This document shows, piece after piece, positions 35,199-46,160 of a stretch of DNA of 64,000 bases. The notes under the pieces were generated by a model, which worked only from the letters and a program-made list of their open reading frames with translations, ran no database searches and was not told the origin of the DNA. Made by a program: the position numbers and the translations under genes. Positions within the stretch are counted from its first letter, which is position 1. Each line of letters starts with the position of its first letter. This stretch comes from Abelmoschus esculentus (lineage: Eukaryota; Streptophyta; Magnoliopsida; Malvales; Malvaceae): contig JAUCBN010000043.1 of NCBI GenBank assembly GCA_035048815.1, forward strand, positions 5,459,001-5,523,000, read 5' to 3'.

Positions 35199-35810
35199 AA
35201 AAATAATACGTGAATAAGATCTATCCGCATTAACTTATGAATATTTGGTTGTTGTGGCGATTCACCTTTTTGTATATATAGTGTATCTGTGTCTACCCGA
35301 AATTTTTTAAAATTTATATATTTATTTTTAATTTTTATAATTTTTATAAATTAATTCTTAAGTTTTTATAATATTTAAGATTTGTGTCCTCTTTAAAATT
35401 TTAAAATTTCGTATATGTTCACCCTCAAATAAATTTCTAGATTTGTCACTGCTTAGCTGATAGATGCTTTTTCGACTTAATTTTTATACCCAGACCCTAA
35501 ATTTATATTCTAAAAATATATCATATAATTTTTTTCTTAAATCTTTAACCCATTATTTTAAAACAAAAACATTCAAAGAAGCACGGTTATGCGGCAAACG
35601 ATTTTCATTCGGAACAAAATGTGTATAGGACAAAAATAAAGAGAATGCACCCATTTAAATAAGTAAAAGAATTTGAGATTCTCATATACAAGAGAAAAAA
35701 AATATTTTTTTATTGTTCTTCCGGATTTTAAGGTCTTGACCTGACTATTCTGGATCGACCTGAGTCGCACACCTAACTTTGGTGGCTCACGCGGCTAATC
35801 ACATGAGTTC

Positions 35811-35817
35811 TATATAA
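35811..35817 (+). promoter_or_regulatory. TATA box of EF-hand gene 2
   Basis: TATATAA lies 102 bp upstream of the ATG at 35,913. Confidence 0.65.
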
Positions 35818-35912
35818 ACCAATGGTTCCATTATCTCTTTTGATTATATACCCAAGTATTTAGTTTCTTATTAATAAACCCAAAGTTCCAAAACCTTTTC
35901 CTATTTCCCACC

Positions 35913-36182
35913 ATGCCTCTATACGTGCCAAAATCCATAAATTTTGCCATAAACGAAGAACATATTAAGGCTATCTTCAAAGAGCACGACACAGACGGGA
36001 ACGGACGTCTTAGCAAGGAAGAGTGGCTGAAAGCTTTCGAAAAACTAGGTTCCCGCAACCCTGGGTGGCGAGTTCGTCGGTCACTGCACCATGCCGACAC
36101 AGACGGAGACGGATCCATCAGTTTGAGCGAGCTGGAAGAACTTGTCAAATATGCAGTCAAACAAGGATATGTCGCCAACTAG
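35913..36182 (+). CDS. Small two-EF-hand calcium-binding protein (gene 2)
   Basis: This intronless gene encodes 89 residues and has a good plant start context (CCACCATGC). The two EF-hand loops are DTDGNGRLSKEE (26-37) and DTDGDGSISLSE (62-73), both canonical with Asp1 and Glu12, joined by a helix-linker-helix with the GSRNPGWRVRRSLHHAD segment that parallels GSHFPNWRAAQALNRAD in gene 1. This shared linker shows the two genes are paralogues. It lacks the Cys-rich extension of gene 1. It is likely a cytosolic Ca2+ sensor or buffer of the polcalcin/CML type. A polyadenylation-like AATAAA is at 36,206-36,211. Confidence 0.9.
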   Translation: MPLYVPKSINFAINEEHIKAIFKEHDTDGNGRLSKEEWLKAFEKLGSRNPGWRVRRSLHHADTDGDGSISLSELEELVKYAVKQGYVAN

Positions 36183-36416
36183 GTTCATAAAATGTGTCCT
36201 TATTCAATAAAATTATGTAGTTTTGTGTATTTACTTGGGTTTTGATTGCGTCAGCGATTCCGTATTAAGTGATTGTTGACAAAAAAAAGGACTTATTTCT
36301 ACCCATAGAAGTTGTGTTGATCTTAACAACAATAATTTCCATACTCGTGATCTTTCACATGAATATAAAACATTCAATATATATAACCATATAACTAATC
36401 TCATATGCTTGAAAAT

Positions 36417-36417
<1 letters not shown>

Positions 36418-36468
<51 letters not shown>

Positions 36469-36474
36469 CAACAA
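36418..36474. repeat. Compound (AAT)n-(AAC)n microsatellite
   Basis: About 15 AAT units are followed by about 4 AAC units, 0.24 kb after EF-hand gene 2. Confidence 0.9.
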
Positions 36475-36514
36475 CGATTTTAGTTTTAAAACCGTGAAGT
36501 TTGGGTTATTTTTA

Positions 36515-37421
36515 AGCTTAATTAAAAAATATGTATTTAAACTATATATTTTTCTTGAGATATGTACCTATTTTTTTTTTTGATTAAAATAAGTGTTTAA
36601 AATTTTATTTTATTAGTATTTTAAGGTAATACTGTTAAAAAATATCATCATCTAATAATAGATTGACATGTGATTTTTGTTTTTTATTTTAAAAATGAAC
36701 AAAAAAATAAAAAAAATAATTTAAACAATATTCTAAAAATTTTAAAAATCACAAAATAATCTTAAAATTTTTAAAATCCTCAAACCATAAAATTAAAATT
36801 ATTGTATCTACCGTCGTTGATAGACTTATCAGACCTCGTCATCGCCTCATATTAGGCAAAAGACTTTAGTCATTCGACGTGCAATTAGACGTTTATTGAA
36901 ACGAACACAAAAGGCTTTAGGTCATTCAACATGCAACTGTAATATCTCTTACCATTTATTGACATGTGTGATTGAGAGAAATGGACGATGATCTCAGGTG
37001 ACTGTGAAACTATTGATGACAGTAGTTGTATCAATTTTGAGATTTTGATTTTTAGAATTTTAGAGATTAGAGACTTTTTTTAGAAAATTTAAGATTTTTA
37101 GATTTTTTAAATTATTCTTTTAATTTATTTATAAAAAATAAAATAGACACATGTTAAATTATGATTGAGTGATGAATTTTTTTAACGGTGTTACCTTAAA
37201 ATACTAACGAAATAAAATTTTAGGCACCTATTTGAGCTAAAAATAATTAGAAATTTATCTCAGAAAAAGTGTATAGTTTAAACATTTATTTCGCCAATTT
37301 TTTAACGATTTTACCTTAAAACACTAACGAAATAAAACTTTAAACACATATTTCAGTAAAAAAAATATTAAACACTTATCTAAAAAATATATAATTTGAA
37401 CCCCTATTTCTAAATTAAACC
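36515..37421. mobile_element. Long inverted-repeat (MULE-like) element with duplicated right arm
   Basis: The left arm (36,515-36,680) and right arm (about 37,150-37,290) are inverted copies sharing TTTTATTTNNTTAGTATTTTAAGGTAA-like words. The outer part of the right arm is repeated once more at about 37,295-37,421. The interior contains no recognisable gene. No target duplication could be fixed. Confidence 0.55.
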
Positions 37422-37817
37422 TATTTTAAATCCCTAGTCTCTTCTATTCAGTCAAGCAAAAGCTTCAAATTTGATTACAAGAAATTGATCTGCCTATGCA
37501 AGTATTGCCGTGAGCTTTGAAGTGAATTAAATTTTCTATGAAAAGAAAAGGGAGGTGAAGTTTATAAATCTTTTTTCAAATTATAATTTAAATCTTATCC
37601 ATATATAGAAAAAAGATAAAGATTCTTAAAGAAGGATAAATATTCTTAATAGATCTAAAATTTATAACTTAAAAAAATATAAAAAACAAAAATACATGAT
37701 TTAACCAATCAAACTTGCACGATAAAATTCACATTTGTCATTCATAACCCAAATAAATAATAATTAAAGTTTGAAAGAAACAAGCAGTATCATAATCACT
37801 AACGAATATGGATTTAT

Positions 37818-38490
37818 TGTCACAACCCGTCACCTAACACTAAATAAATTAAATATTTTTGGACATTTTAAGGCAAGCATGCACCAAAGAAGCATATAGA
37901 ATAACCTATAGTGACCTACAATAATCTAAAAGTTTGTCTCAATATTCTACGAGGTTCCAGGAGGATTTACTAAAGTTCATACACATCTGAAAAGCCTTAG
38001 AAGATTCTAGAAGACTCTAAATAATTTTTGAAGGTTCTAAAATACTCTAAAATGACAGAACATACTGAAAACATTCAAAATATTCTAGAAGCGTCTAGAA
38101 TGTTCAAGGAGATCCTGGAAGACCTTGGAAAGACCGAGACTATTTTAGAAGTCTCTAGAACATTATAAAAATATTAGAGACATGTATAAACCTATATAGA
38201 AATATCTAAAACTCTTTAGCACTTGTAATTATCTCCAAAATACTATGACTATCTAGAATTTTCTCTTAAAGAGGTGGAGGCCTATAAATAGGATCATCCC
38301 GTCATTTGTAATCATCCATGAAATCTGTAAGCTCTTTAAAGCTTAATAGAGTGTTCATTTTTTAAAATTTTTGTTTTCTCTTGCTTTCAAGCTTTCTAGT
38401 TTTAAAGTTTGTTTGAATCAAATGCTTGTTAGCATAAATTGAGAGTGTTAACGCTGCACGGATAGTTCAGGAAAGACTAAGTCTGTGACA
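37818..38490 (+). repeat. Candidate solo LTR or LTR fragment with TATA box
   Basis: The unit runs TGTCACAACCC to TCTGTGACA, with short inverted ends TGTCAC/GTGACA. It contains a promoter-like CCTATAAATAGG (about 38,281-38,292) followed by a TTTGTAATCAT stretch, as in plant LTRs. The part upstream (37,930-38,200) is built of degenerate TTCTAGAAG words. No matching target duplication or second LTR was found. Confidence 0.4.
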
Positions 38491-38895
38491 CTAAACTAAC
38501 CTAGATCATATTTTTGTTCATGTTCAAAAATTATCTTTAATTATATAAAGAGTTTTGAATAAATAAAAATAATCTAATATAAAAAATTTAATTTTTAAAT
38601 TTTGAATTAACTCAAAAAAATTAAGTAAAATTAAAGGTAAAAAGGGGAGAATCATATTTTTATGAAAATGATACACTAACAATACCTAATAAAAACAAAA
38701 CAAGGTAAACCAATAGCCAACTATAGCATGATATATTTTAAATATTTATGCAATATGTTTTTTATTATACATGTATGAGTCGTAATATATAATTTATTAA
38801 TCATATAACTTCTTTAAAATGTATAGATAATAAAATTTATTATTGTATATATTATTTTATTTTTATATAATATATTATATTTAATATGTATAATA

Positions 38896-39052
38896 TGTGT
38901 TTAGCATGGTTAGAGGAACGGTTGTTATTTCTAGAGGTCATGGGTTCGAGTACCAATAATGTTACTACAGTGATTAAGTGATCAATGTCCAATGGTTAAT
39001 AGTATACTTTAGAACATATATTACTGTAACACTGTAATTTATTCAAAAAAAA
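38896..39052 (+). mobile_element. SINE-like tRNA-derived element (copy 2)
   Basis: A box A-like segment TTAGCATGGTTAGAGG (38,901-38,916) and a box B GGTTCGAGTACC (38,943-38,954) are spaced like an RNA polymerase III promoter. A non-tRNA body and a short A-rich tail (about 39,045-39,052) follow. Parts of the body match the complement of 8990-9110. It does not fold as an intact tRNA. Confidence 0.5.
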
Positions 39053-39416
39053 TTACATGTTATAAATATTATATATACGTTTTATATGCAATATATTTGT
39101 TTTCTCTTATTTGATATCTTATTCTTATATTTATATTATTTATTTTTTGTTAATAATCATGTATTTGATTACATGCATTTTAATATGTCATATTTAATTT
39201 ATCGCATTGGTTTAATTTGATTTAATTTTTGAAATCTTCGTATTCGGTTAGGGAGTATCGTCGGGTTTTTGGGCATTATTTCTTTTAATACTATTGTTTA
39301 TAAAAAAAAATATTTGAACCAATTTTGTATGTATTTTAGGAATTAATTTTTAATTTAAATTTTTCACACCGTTCTATTTTCTATTAATTATTTTCGTAAC
39401 GGTTTAAAAATAGTCG

Positions 39417-39533
39417 CTACACAAGGGAGTGAGCCACACGATTTGCCTCTCTGCCAACGTGAACGACCTTGATGGAAGGGTGTGCACACAAAAGTTCGTT
39501 TGCCGCATCGAGAGAATGACCGAGGCATTGAGT
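39417..39533 (-). pseudogene. LINE RNase H domain, distal part
   Basis: The minus-strand reading HSLDAANELLCAHPSIKVVH then VGREANRVAHSLV is the C-terminal end of the plant RVT_3-type RNase H domain found in LINE-1-like elements. It is the continuation of the LINE fragment at 44,765-45,480, from which it was separated by the gypsy insertion (target duplication TGAGT). A frameshift sits just at the start, and the stop follows SLV. Confidence 0.8.
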
Positions 39534-40130
39534 TGTAATAAGCAGAAGAAAAGATTTAAGGAGTAGACGAGAATGGAGAGTAAGAAGATAGACTTTCATT
39601 CAAGTATAGAAAATATCACATGACAGGAAAGAGTTTCTGTCCTACTATTTTAGGAGAAATTATATCATGGGTGAGTCCCACCACGTCATTCATGGGACCG
39701 ACCAATGATAATCAACCATCTCATTATTTTTTAATTTTTAAAGTGAAGATTCACTTGAAAAAAAAAATATGACATGGAAAAGTTGATGAAGTGGGTAGTT
39801 ATCATTGGTCGGTCCCATGGACACGTGGTGGGACTCACCCATGATATAATTTTTCCTATTTTAGAGTATTACAATTATTTATTGGACATGTGTCACCAAC
39901 AGGCCTAGACACGTGACACTAACATAGAAATAACAAAACCCATATTAATAAAAATCGGTCTTCACAATAGTTCGGTCCATGTTGATCATCCTTCGAAAAC
40001 GACGTCGTTGGACTCTTGCTCGATAGTCTTCATTTTTTCCCCAATTTCATCTGGTGCAATCCCTAATTCTTTCCCTTCTTCAAACTTCGTTTTCCTCTTC
40101 CCTTTCATCTTCACACCATTAACCATGACA
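39534..40130 (-). repeat. 3' LTR of the second gypsy element (with MITE inside)
   Basis: 597 bp including the 203-bp MITE and its 8-bp duplication, so about 386 bp originally. The purine-rich AAAGGGGTAT (minus strand, 40,131-40,140) directly precedes it and serves as polypurine tract. Confidence 0.85.
39653..39855. mobile_element. Foldback hAT-type MITE, 203 bp, inside an LTR
   Basis: The two halves are near-perfect inverted copies (ATTATATCATGGGTGAGTC then CCACCACGT on the left and its complement on the right), so the unit can fold into a long hairpin. It is flanked by a perfect 8-bp duplication CTATTTTA (39,645-39,652 and 39,856-39,863). A diverged arm of the same family lies near 30,244. 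Confidence 0.85.
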
Positions 40131-40150
40131 ATACCCCTTTATGCAGACGA

Positions 40151-43100
40151 TCATTGTCCCCAAAGATCAAAGTCTGGAAATTGGGCTCGCAATGCTGTAT
40201 AATCCTCCCAAGTAGCATCGGCAGATCCAAAATTTGTCCACTGAACTAGGAGTTGGGTGATGGCTTGGTTATCATATTTTACCATGCGTTTATCCAAGAC
40301 ACGAGCAAGGTAAACCTTCAAGCTTCCATCTTTAGCAACCTCTGGTGGATCTCGAGAGATAACTGGAGAGTCGTCAATTTTCTTTTTCAATAAACTAACA
40401 TGAAAGACTGGGTGCAAGCGAGAAGTGACAGGTAATTGGAGTTTGTAAGCAATTAATCCAATTTTCTCTATTATCTGATAGGGACCAAAGTAACGGGCTG
40501 CAAGCTTGAGATTCTCTCGCACAACAAGAGATGTCTGACCATAAGGTTGTAAACGCAGGTAAACCCACTCGCCCACTGTAAATACTCTTTCACTGCGATT
40601 CTTGTCTGCATAATGCTTCATACGGTGTTGTGCTTTAGCTAAATTCTCCTTCAGTATCTGGTTGAGAGAATGTATGTCTGATAATAATTGCTGAACACTC
40701 TGTACCCTAGAGTCAGGTCCAGGTAACACTTTTGTAGGAGGAAATCCATATAGTTCCTGGAAAGGGGACATATCCAATGCCGTATGAAAATTGGTGTTAT
40801 ACCACCATTCAGCTTGGGGAAGCAACTTAGACCAAGAATTAGGCTTTAGGAAGCAGAGGCTACGTAAGTATTGCTCTAAACATTGGTTCAAATATTTTGT
40901 TTGACCATCAAACTCGGGTGGTACGTTGTTGTGAAATGAGTAACAGTCCTGAGTTGCTTAAAGAGTTCCTTCCAAAAAATACTGATAAAAGTTCGATCCC
41001 TGTCGGATATAGCAATTTTAGGAGGACCATGTAACCTATAAATTTGGTTTAAGTAAAGTCTAGCAACCTCAGTGACAGTATATGGATGAGCCAAGGCAAG
41101 AAAGTAACCAAACTTAGTGAACTTGTCAATAATCACAAAGATACAATTAAACTTATAGGATGATGGCAACCCTTAAACAAAATCCATCGAAATTACCTCC
41201 CAGGCATGGTCGGGAATAGGTATGGGTTGCAAAAGACCAGGGAAAGCCACATTCTCAACTTTAGTTCGTTGACAGATGTCACAATGACTGACATGAGCTT
41301 TCACTTCTTTTTTTAGACCAGGCCAGAATAAATATAGTTTCAAGCGATAGTAAGTTGCCTGGATACCTGAATGATCACATTGAGGAGAGTCATGTAGGGT
41401 ATAAATTAGTTGTTGTCTCAAGGTTCCAGTACTATCAATATATACCATATATACCTTGTTTTTGTATCGAAGAATGTCTTTTCGAAAGGTCCAATGCTGG
41501 ACAGAGGTAGGTTGTATAGCTAGGGCTATGATTTTCTCCTTAGCCATAGGATCATCTTTATAGCTGGACTCAATTTCCAAAACCCACAGTGGAGTGATAG
41601 TAGTAACATGCAACTGAAAAATTCTTCTTGAAATTTTTCTTTTTTCTAGGTAAGGCATCAACAACCAGATTGGTCTTGCCTTTCCGAAACTGAATAACAT
41701 AATCAAGACTCAAAAGCTTAGTTAATCCCTTTTTTTGAATGGAAGTAGTAAGCTTTTGTTCAAGAAGATTTTCAAGGGTTCGTGATCTGGCTTGATCACA
41801 AAGGGAACACCTTCCAAGTAATGTCGCCATTTGTCTACTGCTATTAGAATGGCCAAGTATTCTCGTTCATATACAGGGAGAGTAGCATTTTTGAGGACTT
41901 AGAGGCTTACTGAGGTAAGCAATGGGTCTCCCTTCTTGAGACAAAACATCGTCAATGCCTTTAGAACTAGCATCTGTTTCTAAACAGAATGGCTTAAAGA
42001 AGTTTGGCAAGGCCAAGACTAATGTAGACACATGGAAGATTTCAATGTTTCAAAGGTTGTCCGTGCCTCTAAAATCCAAGAAAAATAATCTTTTTTCAAC
42101 ATAGATGTGAGAGGCTTGCTAATTTCACCATAATTCTTAACAAATTTTCGATAGTAGCCCATAAGTCCTAAAAAAACCTTAGAGACTTAAGGTTCTTTGG
42201 TAAGGGTCACTCCTTCATAGCCTCCACTTTAGTAGAATCAGTAGTGATCCCCTCTGCAGTGATTATGTGGCCTAATTACTCCACCTTAGTTTGCCCAAAA
42301 AAACATTTAGACTTTCGAGCAAAAAGATGATTTGCCATTAGTAACTATAGAACAGATTTCAAGTGAAATAAATTCTCCTCCCATGTAGGACTATATATCA
42401 GAATATCATCGAAGAAGACAAGAATAAATTTGTGCAAAAAAGGTACAAAAAGCTCATTCATGAGAGATTGAAATATAGCAGGAACGTTCGTTAAGCCGAA
42501 GGGCATTACTTTAAATTCGTAGTGTCCTTGATGAGTACGAAAAGCAGTTTTGTGAATGTCTTCAGGCTTTATACGAATCTGCCAATACCCGAATCTAAGA
42601 TCAATCTTAGAAAAATACTTAGCAACTTGCAACTCATCTAGTAAATCCTCTACGATAGGAATAAAGAATTTATTTTTAACTGTCATAGCATTAAGTTGTC
42701 GATAATCCACTTAATCTTCAAGAGCCATCTTTCTTCTTCACTAATAAACAAGGGGAGGCAAATGGGCTCTTACTTGTCTGACTTATAGAATTAGCCAGTA
42801 TATCTGAAATTTGCCTCTCTACCTCTGCTTTTTGGTAATGGGTAAATCTATATGATCGAAGGTTAACAGGCTGAGAGTGGGGTTGTAGAGTGATGGCATG
42901 ATCCTAGGACCTCACTGGTGGCAATCCTTGCGGTTCATCAAATACAGACTTGTATGTAGAGAGTAAACCTTGTAATCCCATTGGAACAACAAGCTCAGTT
43001 TCCTCACATGTTAGGACATAAATTTCTCTCAAACAAGTAGAATCTTTATCAGCAATTTTCTGTAATTTGTCCCCTGAAATAAACTTGAAAGGAGTTGCTT

Positions 43101-44466
43101 TTCTGCCACCATATAATTGTATCTCCTTATTTTTCTTGGTAAAAGTCAGTGTCATATGATTAAAATCCATCAAAATAGGACTGTAAAGTTTTATCCAATC
43201 AACACCAAGTACCATACCTGTTCCTCTCATTTGTAAAACTTGGAAGTCATGCTCAAATAAATGGCCCTGCATCTTTCAAGCAAGTTGCTTGCTGGTGGCT
43301 AAACTGTATAATTTCTCTCCATTAGCCACTGTTATAGCCAAAGGTGTAGTAGACAAAACCTCTAGCCCTTCTTTAGCCCATGTTAGTGTGATAAAACTGT
43401 GTGTACTGCCAGTGTCAACAGAATATTCAAAGGTTTACCTTTGATGGTACCTCGGATGTGTAATGTATGGTGGTCAACATTTCCTGTAATAGCATGAATA
43501 GAGATCTTGGTGCGAAACTACATTGTCGATGTCTGTGTCTTGTGGAGTTGGATCTTCTTGTGCAATAGGAAGAGTATCTTTTTTCATAAGATTTAATTGC
43601 TTGAACTGACACTGGTGACCAGGAGTAAATTTATCACCACACTTAAAACAAAGGTTGTTTGCTCGTCTGTAATCAACCAAAGACTGTTTAGAAGCAGATG
43701 TAGGTGGTGGAAAAACTTTAAGGACAATAGAAGGAAAAGTTGGTTTGCTGGGCAAACCCTGAATCTGGTAGACATTCGGTTTGGCAGGATATTTATGTTT
43801 CTTAGCTTCGAGTTCATTAGCTAATTCATATAACCTGGCTTGGCGAATAGCTTCTGCCACAGTACAAGGCTGTAGGACCTTGACTCTCAGCCTCAATTCT
43901 TCTTGGAGACCACTCACAAAGCTGGAAACGAAGTAGCTTATATCCAATGAAGGGTTATGTAGTAACATATAGGGTTTGAGCTCATTAAATCGTTCATGAT
44001 AATCCTCAACAGAAGTCTTTTGGATTAATTTGTTGAACTCCTCAATTGTATCAGTTGTAGTTCTGTCACAAAATCTATGACATAGATCTGGAATAAACTC
44101 CTGTCAAGTGGCCTTGTTCTTCTGCATAATGTATCCATCAAACCATGTCTCAACCTTTCCTATAAGGTACATGAAAGCTACTTCTAATCGTTGATTATCA
44201 GGAACATCAAAGATAGAAAAATATTTTTCACACTTACGTAGCCAACTTCTAAGGTTGTCCCCTTCAAAACATTGCAATTCCATTTTTGGTTTGAACCGGA
44301 AAGAAGTGTTGTGAGATTGAGAGCTGTGAGGTTCAGGTCGTTCGACCTCCTGTAATAAAGAAGTGTCACTCTTATCAGACCATTGTATACCCAGTTTGAG
44401 TTTGTCATGAGAGCCTGTAGGTTCCTGAGGTTTTGCAGTTAAGATAATTTGATCATCCATTTTCAA
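40151..44466 (-). pseudogene. gag-pol of the second gypsy element (broken)
   Basis: Reading down the minus strand, gag starts at ATG 44,466 or 44,460 and has a CCHC knuckle (CFKCGDKFTPGHQC, about 43,610-43,655). The protease core is VDTGSTHSF (about 43,390-43,425). Reverse transcriptase has MDYRQLNAMTVKNKF and FFDDILIYS (42,345-42,710). The RNase H tail and linker include VVDALPRKK (41,570-41,830). Integrase has the zinc finger HVSHCDICQRTKVE, MDFV and SDRDRTF. A chromodomain-like end carries ATWEDYTALRAQFPDFD. Stops and frameshifts separate almost every block (for example at 44,104, 42,904, 42,345, 41,173 and 40,888). The integrase stretch containing the third catalytic acidic residue is frameshifted. 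It is a chromovirus by its C-terminal chromodomain-like block; the clade is not resolved. Confidence 0.88.
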
Positions 44467-44508
44467 GGTATATCTTTCTTTGTCATCTATAATAGTAACA
44501 TGAACTGG

Positions 44509-44759
44509 TTACAATTATTTATTGGACATGTGTCACCAATAGACTTAGACACGTGACACTAACAGAGAAATAACAAAACCCATATTAATAAAAATCGGTC
44601 TTCACAATAGTTCGGTCCATGTTGATCAACCTTCAAAAACGACATCGTTGGACTCTTGCTTAATAATCTTCATTTTTTCCCTAATTTCATCCCTAACTCT
44701 TTCCCTTCTTCAAACTTCGTTTTCCTCTTCCCTTTCATCTCCACACCATTAACCATGAC
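44509..44759 (-). repeat. 5' LTR of the second gypsy element, truncated
   Basis: It matches 39,869-40,130 of the 3' LTR but stops at TTGTAA on the minus strand. The last 124 bp of the LTR and the primer site are absent, and gag begins about 45-50 bp further on. Confidence 0.85.
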
Positions 44760-44764
44760 ATGAG

Positions 44765-45480
44765 TGACCTTAAACCCTCCACCATACGTTCCCAACCATT
44801 CGCCATTGACATCGAATCACCCTCCACCACTACACGTTCCTAACCATTTGCCACATCCATTCGAAATACCCTCCACAAACGCCCAGGCTTCAACAGTTTC
44901 TGCCGAGTGTACTCCTTGAAGGATCTTTGCTCTACCATCGATTCATCAGACCATGTGAGTCTCTAGCCACCACGCCGATGGAAGCATCTCCTGATTCAGC
45001 AACAAAGCCACCATTTACATTGATTTTAATGCTACCAGCAGAGGGACAGGTTCATCTCTTAGACATGGTACATGGAACATGTTTCAAATGTGGGTCAAGA
45101 GCAGCAAGAAAGTCAGCAACAATCAATTGGGCATAATCCACCACATCCCCAGCAGGTAAAAGAATAGATTCATGGACCATCTTGTTCCTCCTATGCCAAA
45201 GGTTCCAGAGTAACACTAAGAATAAGGTAAACTGATCCTGATCCAACTTAAGAACGCAGTCACCCAACCACTCCTTAAAGATGTTGCAGAAGCGTGCAGA
45301 ACAGTCTCAACCTCATCGTAACACATAGGGCATGTGCCCGAACCTAACGAAGCAGCAAGTAATTTCTGACCAAAAAGTAGGACATCATGACAGAGCCTCC
45401 AACCAAAAATCTTAACCTTGAGCCATGTTTTCAGCCTTGCTATACCTTTCTTGGTGGTGATTGGCCTAATCTTCTTCCCA
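44765..45480 (-). pseudogene. LINE fragment: zinc-finger RVT domain and proximal RNase H
   Basis: On the minus strand LKTWLKVKIFGWRLCHDVLL, then LLAASLGSGTCPMCYDEVET and VLH form the zf-RVT domain that follows reverse transcriptase in plant LINEs. Next comes FLVLLWNLWHRRNKMVHE, then the start of the RNase H domain (KINVNGGFVAES..IGVVARDSHGL). Frameshifts and stops occur near 45,270, 45,045 and 44,930. The reverse transcriptase itself is missing to the right, where AT-rich DNA begins. The gypsy element is inserted in the RNase H part. Confidence 0.82.
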
Positions 45481-46040
45481 ATTCATATATATCCATTGAA
45501 TTATCCTTAATATTGATATCATAATAAAATCTATTATACTTTTAGGGAGAGAATTTTAACTTAAACTTTTAAAAAATATATAGTATTAGAGGAATAATTA
45601 TAAATCCTGAAAAAGAAACAGTAAAATAAACACAAAAAGTGCCAAAAAATACACCCAAGCTCACCTAAAAGGATTGGATCATGTCTTTTTTTAATGACAC
45701 TCTTCTAGGATGACAGCAAAACCAAACACAAGTTTGTAGATTACTAAATCACCCCATTTTCGTCCTAGGTTCCTTGGATTTGGACAAACATAAAATATTT
45801 TACTATAATTATAATCTTTCTCTCGTACTTTTCTGCACCTATGAAGCTTCATTTATGTATACTTTAAGGGAATAATGGAATATTAGGCAACTTTTGCAAA
45901 AGCATTACTAATAAATGTTTTATCCATCGAAAACTTTTAAAGGCCCTTCGTTTTGTTGTTATAAGCATCTTGCATTACATGTTTTAATGGTGTTAATCTA
46001 ATTCCCATATTGTATATTTTTAAAGCCTAAAGGACAAGGG
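45481..46040. other. Intergenic DNA upstream of EF-hand gene 3
   Basis: AT-rich and without a recognisable gene. The last 100 bp or so probably belong to the promoter of the EF-hand gene. Confidence 0.5.
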
Positions 46041-46058
46041 ATGGTGGGGGAGATTTGG

Positions 46059-46065
46059 TATATAA
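46059..46065 (+). promoter_or_regulatory. TATA box of EF-hand gene 3
   Basis: TATATAA (TTGGTATATAAATCTG context) lies 102 bp upstream of the ATG at 46,161, the same spacing as in gene 2. Confidence 0.65.
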
Positions 46066-46160
46066 ATCTGAGAAGCCTTCAAGCAGTTGTATATTGGGGA
46101 TATAGGTGGCAAGAAAGCAAGCAAAATAGTGAAACTTGGAGGGCTTTGGTTATATCAGAA

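Larger units (their letters stand above)
39534..44759 (-). mobile_element. Second Ty3/gypsy element, inserted in a LINE, pseudogenised
   Basis: The minus-strand element is bounded by a perfect 5-bp duplication TGAGT (39,529-39,533 and 44,760-44,764). On the minus strand the LTR runs TGTCATGG to TTATTACA. The gag-pol order is gag, protease, RT, RNase H, integrase, chromodomain-like end. The 3' LTR is interrupted by a MITE (39,653-39,855). The 5' LTR lacks its terminal 124 bp and there is no primer binding site, so an internal deletion joined the 5' LTR almost directly to gag. It cannot transpose. Confidence 0.9.

Noticed and set aside
38901..38960. tRNA gene suggested by box A/box B
   Set aside because: No acceptor stem or anticodon arm can be formed; it fits a tRNA-derived SINE better.
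40008..40202. 64-codon plus-strand ORF
   Set aside because: It spans the LTR/polypurine-tract border of the second gypsy element and is antisense to pol.
46041..46160. N-terminal 40-codon extension of EF-hand gene 3
   Set aside because: It would begin upstream of the TATATAA box at 46,059, so it is outside the likely transcript; the ATG at 46,161 fits the paralogues.
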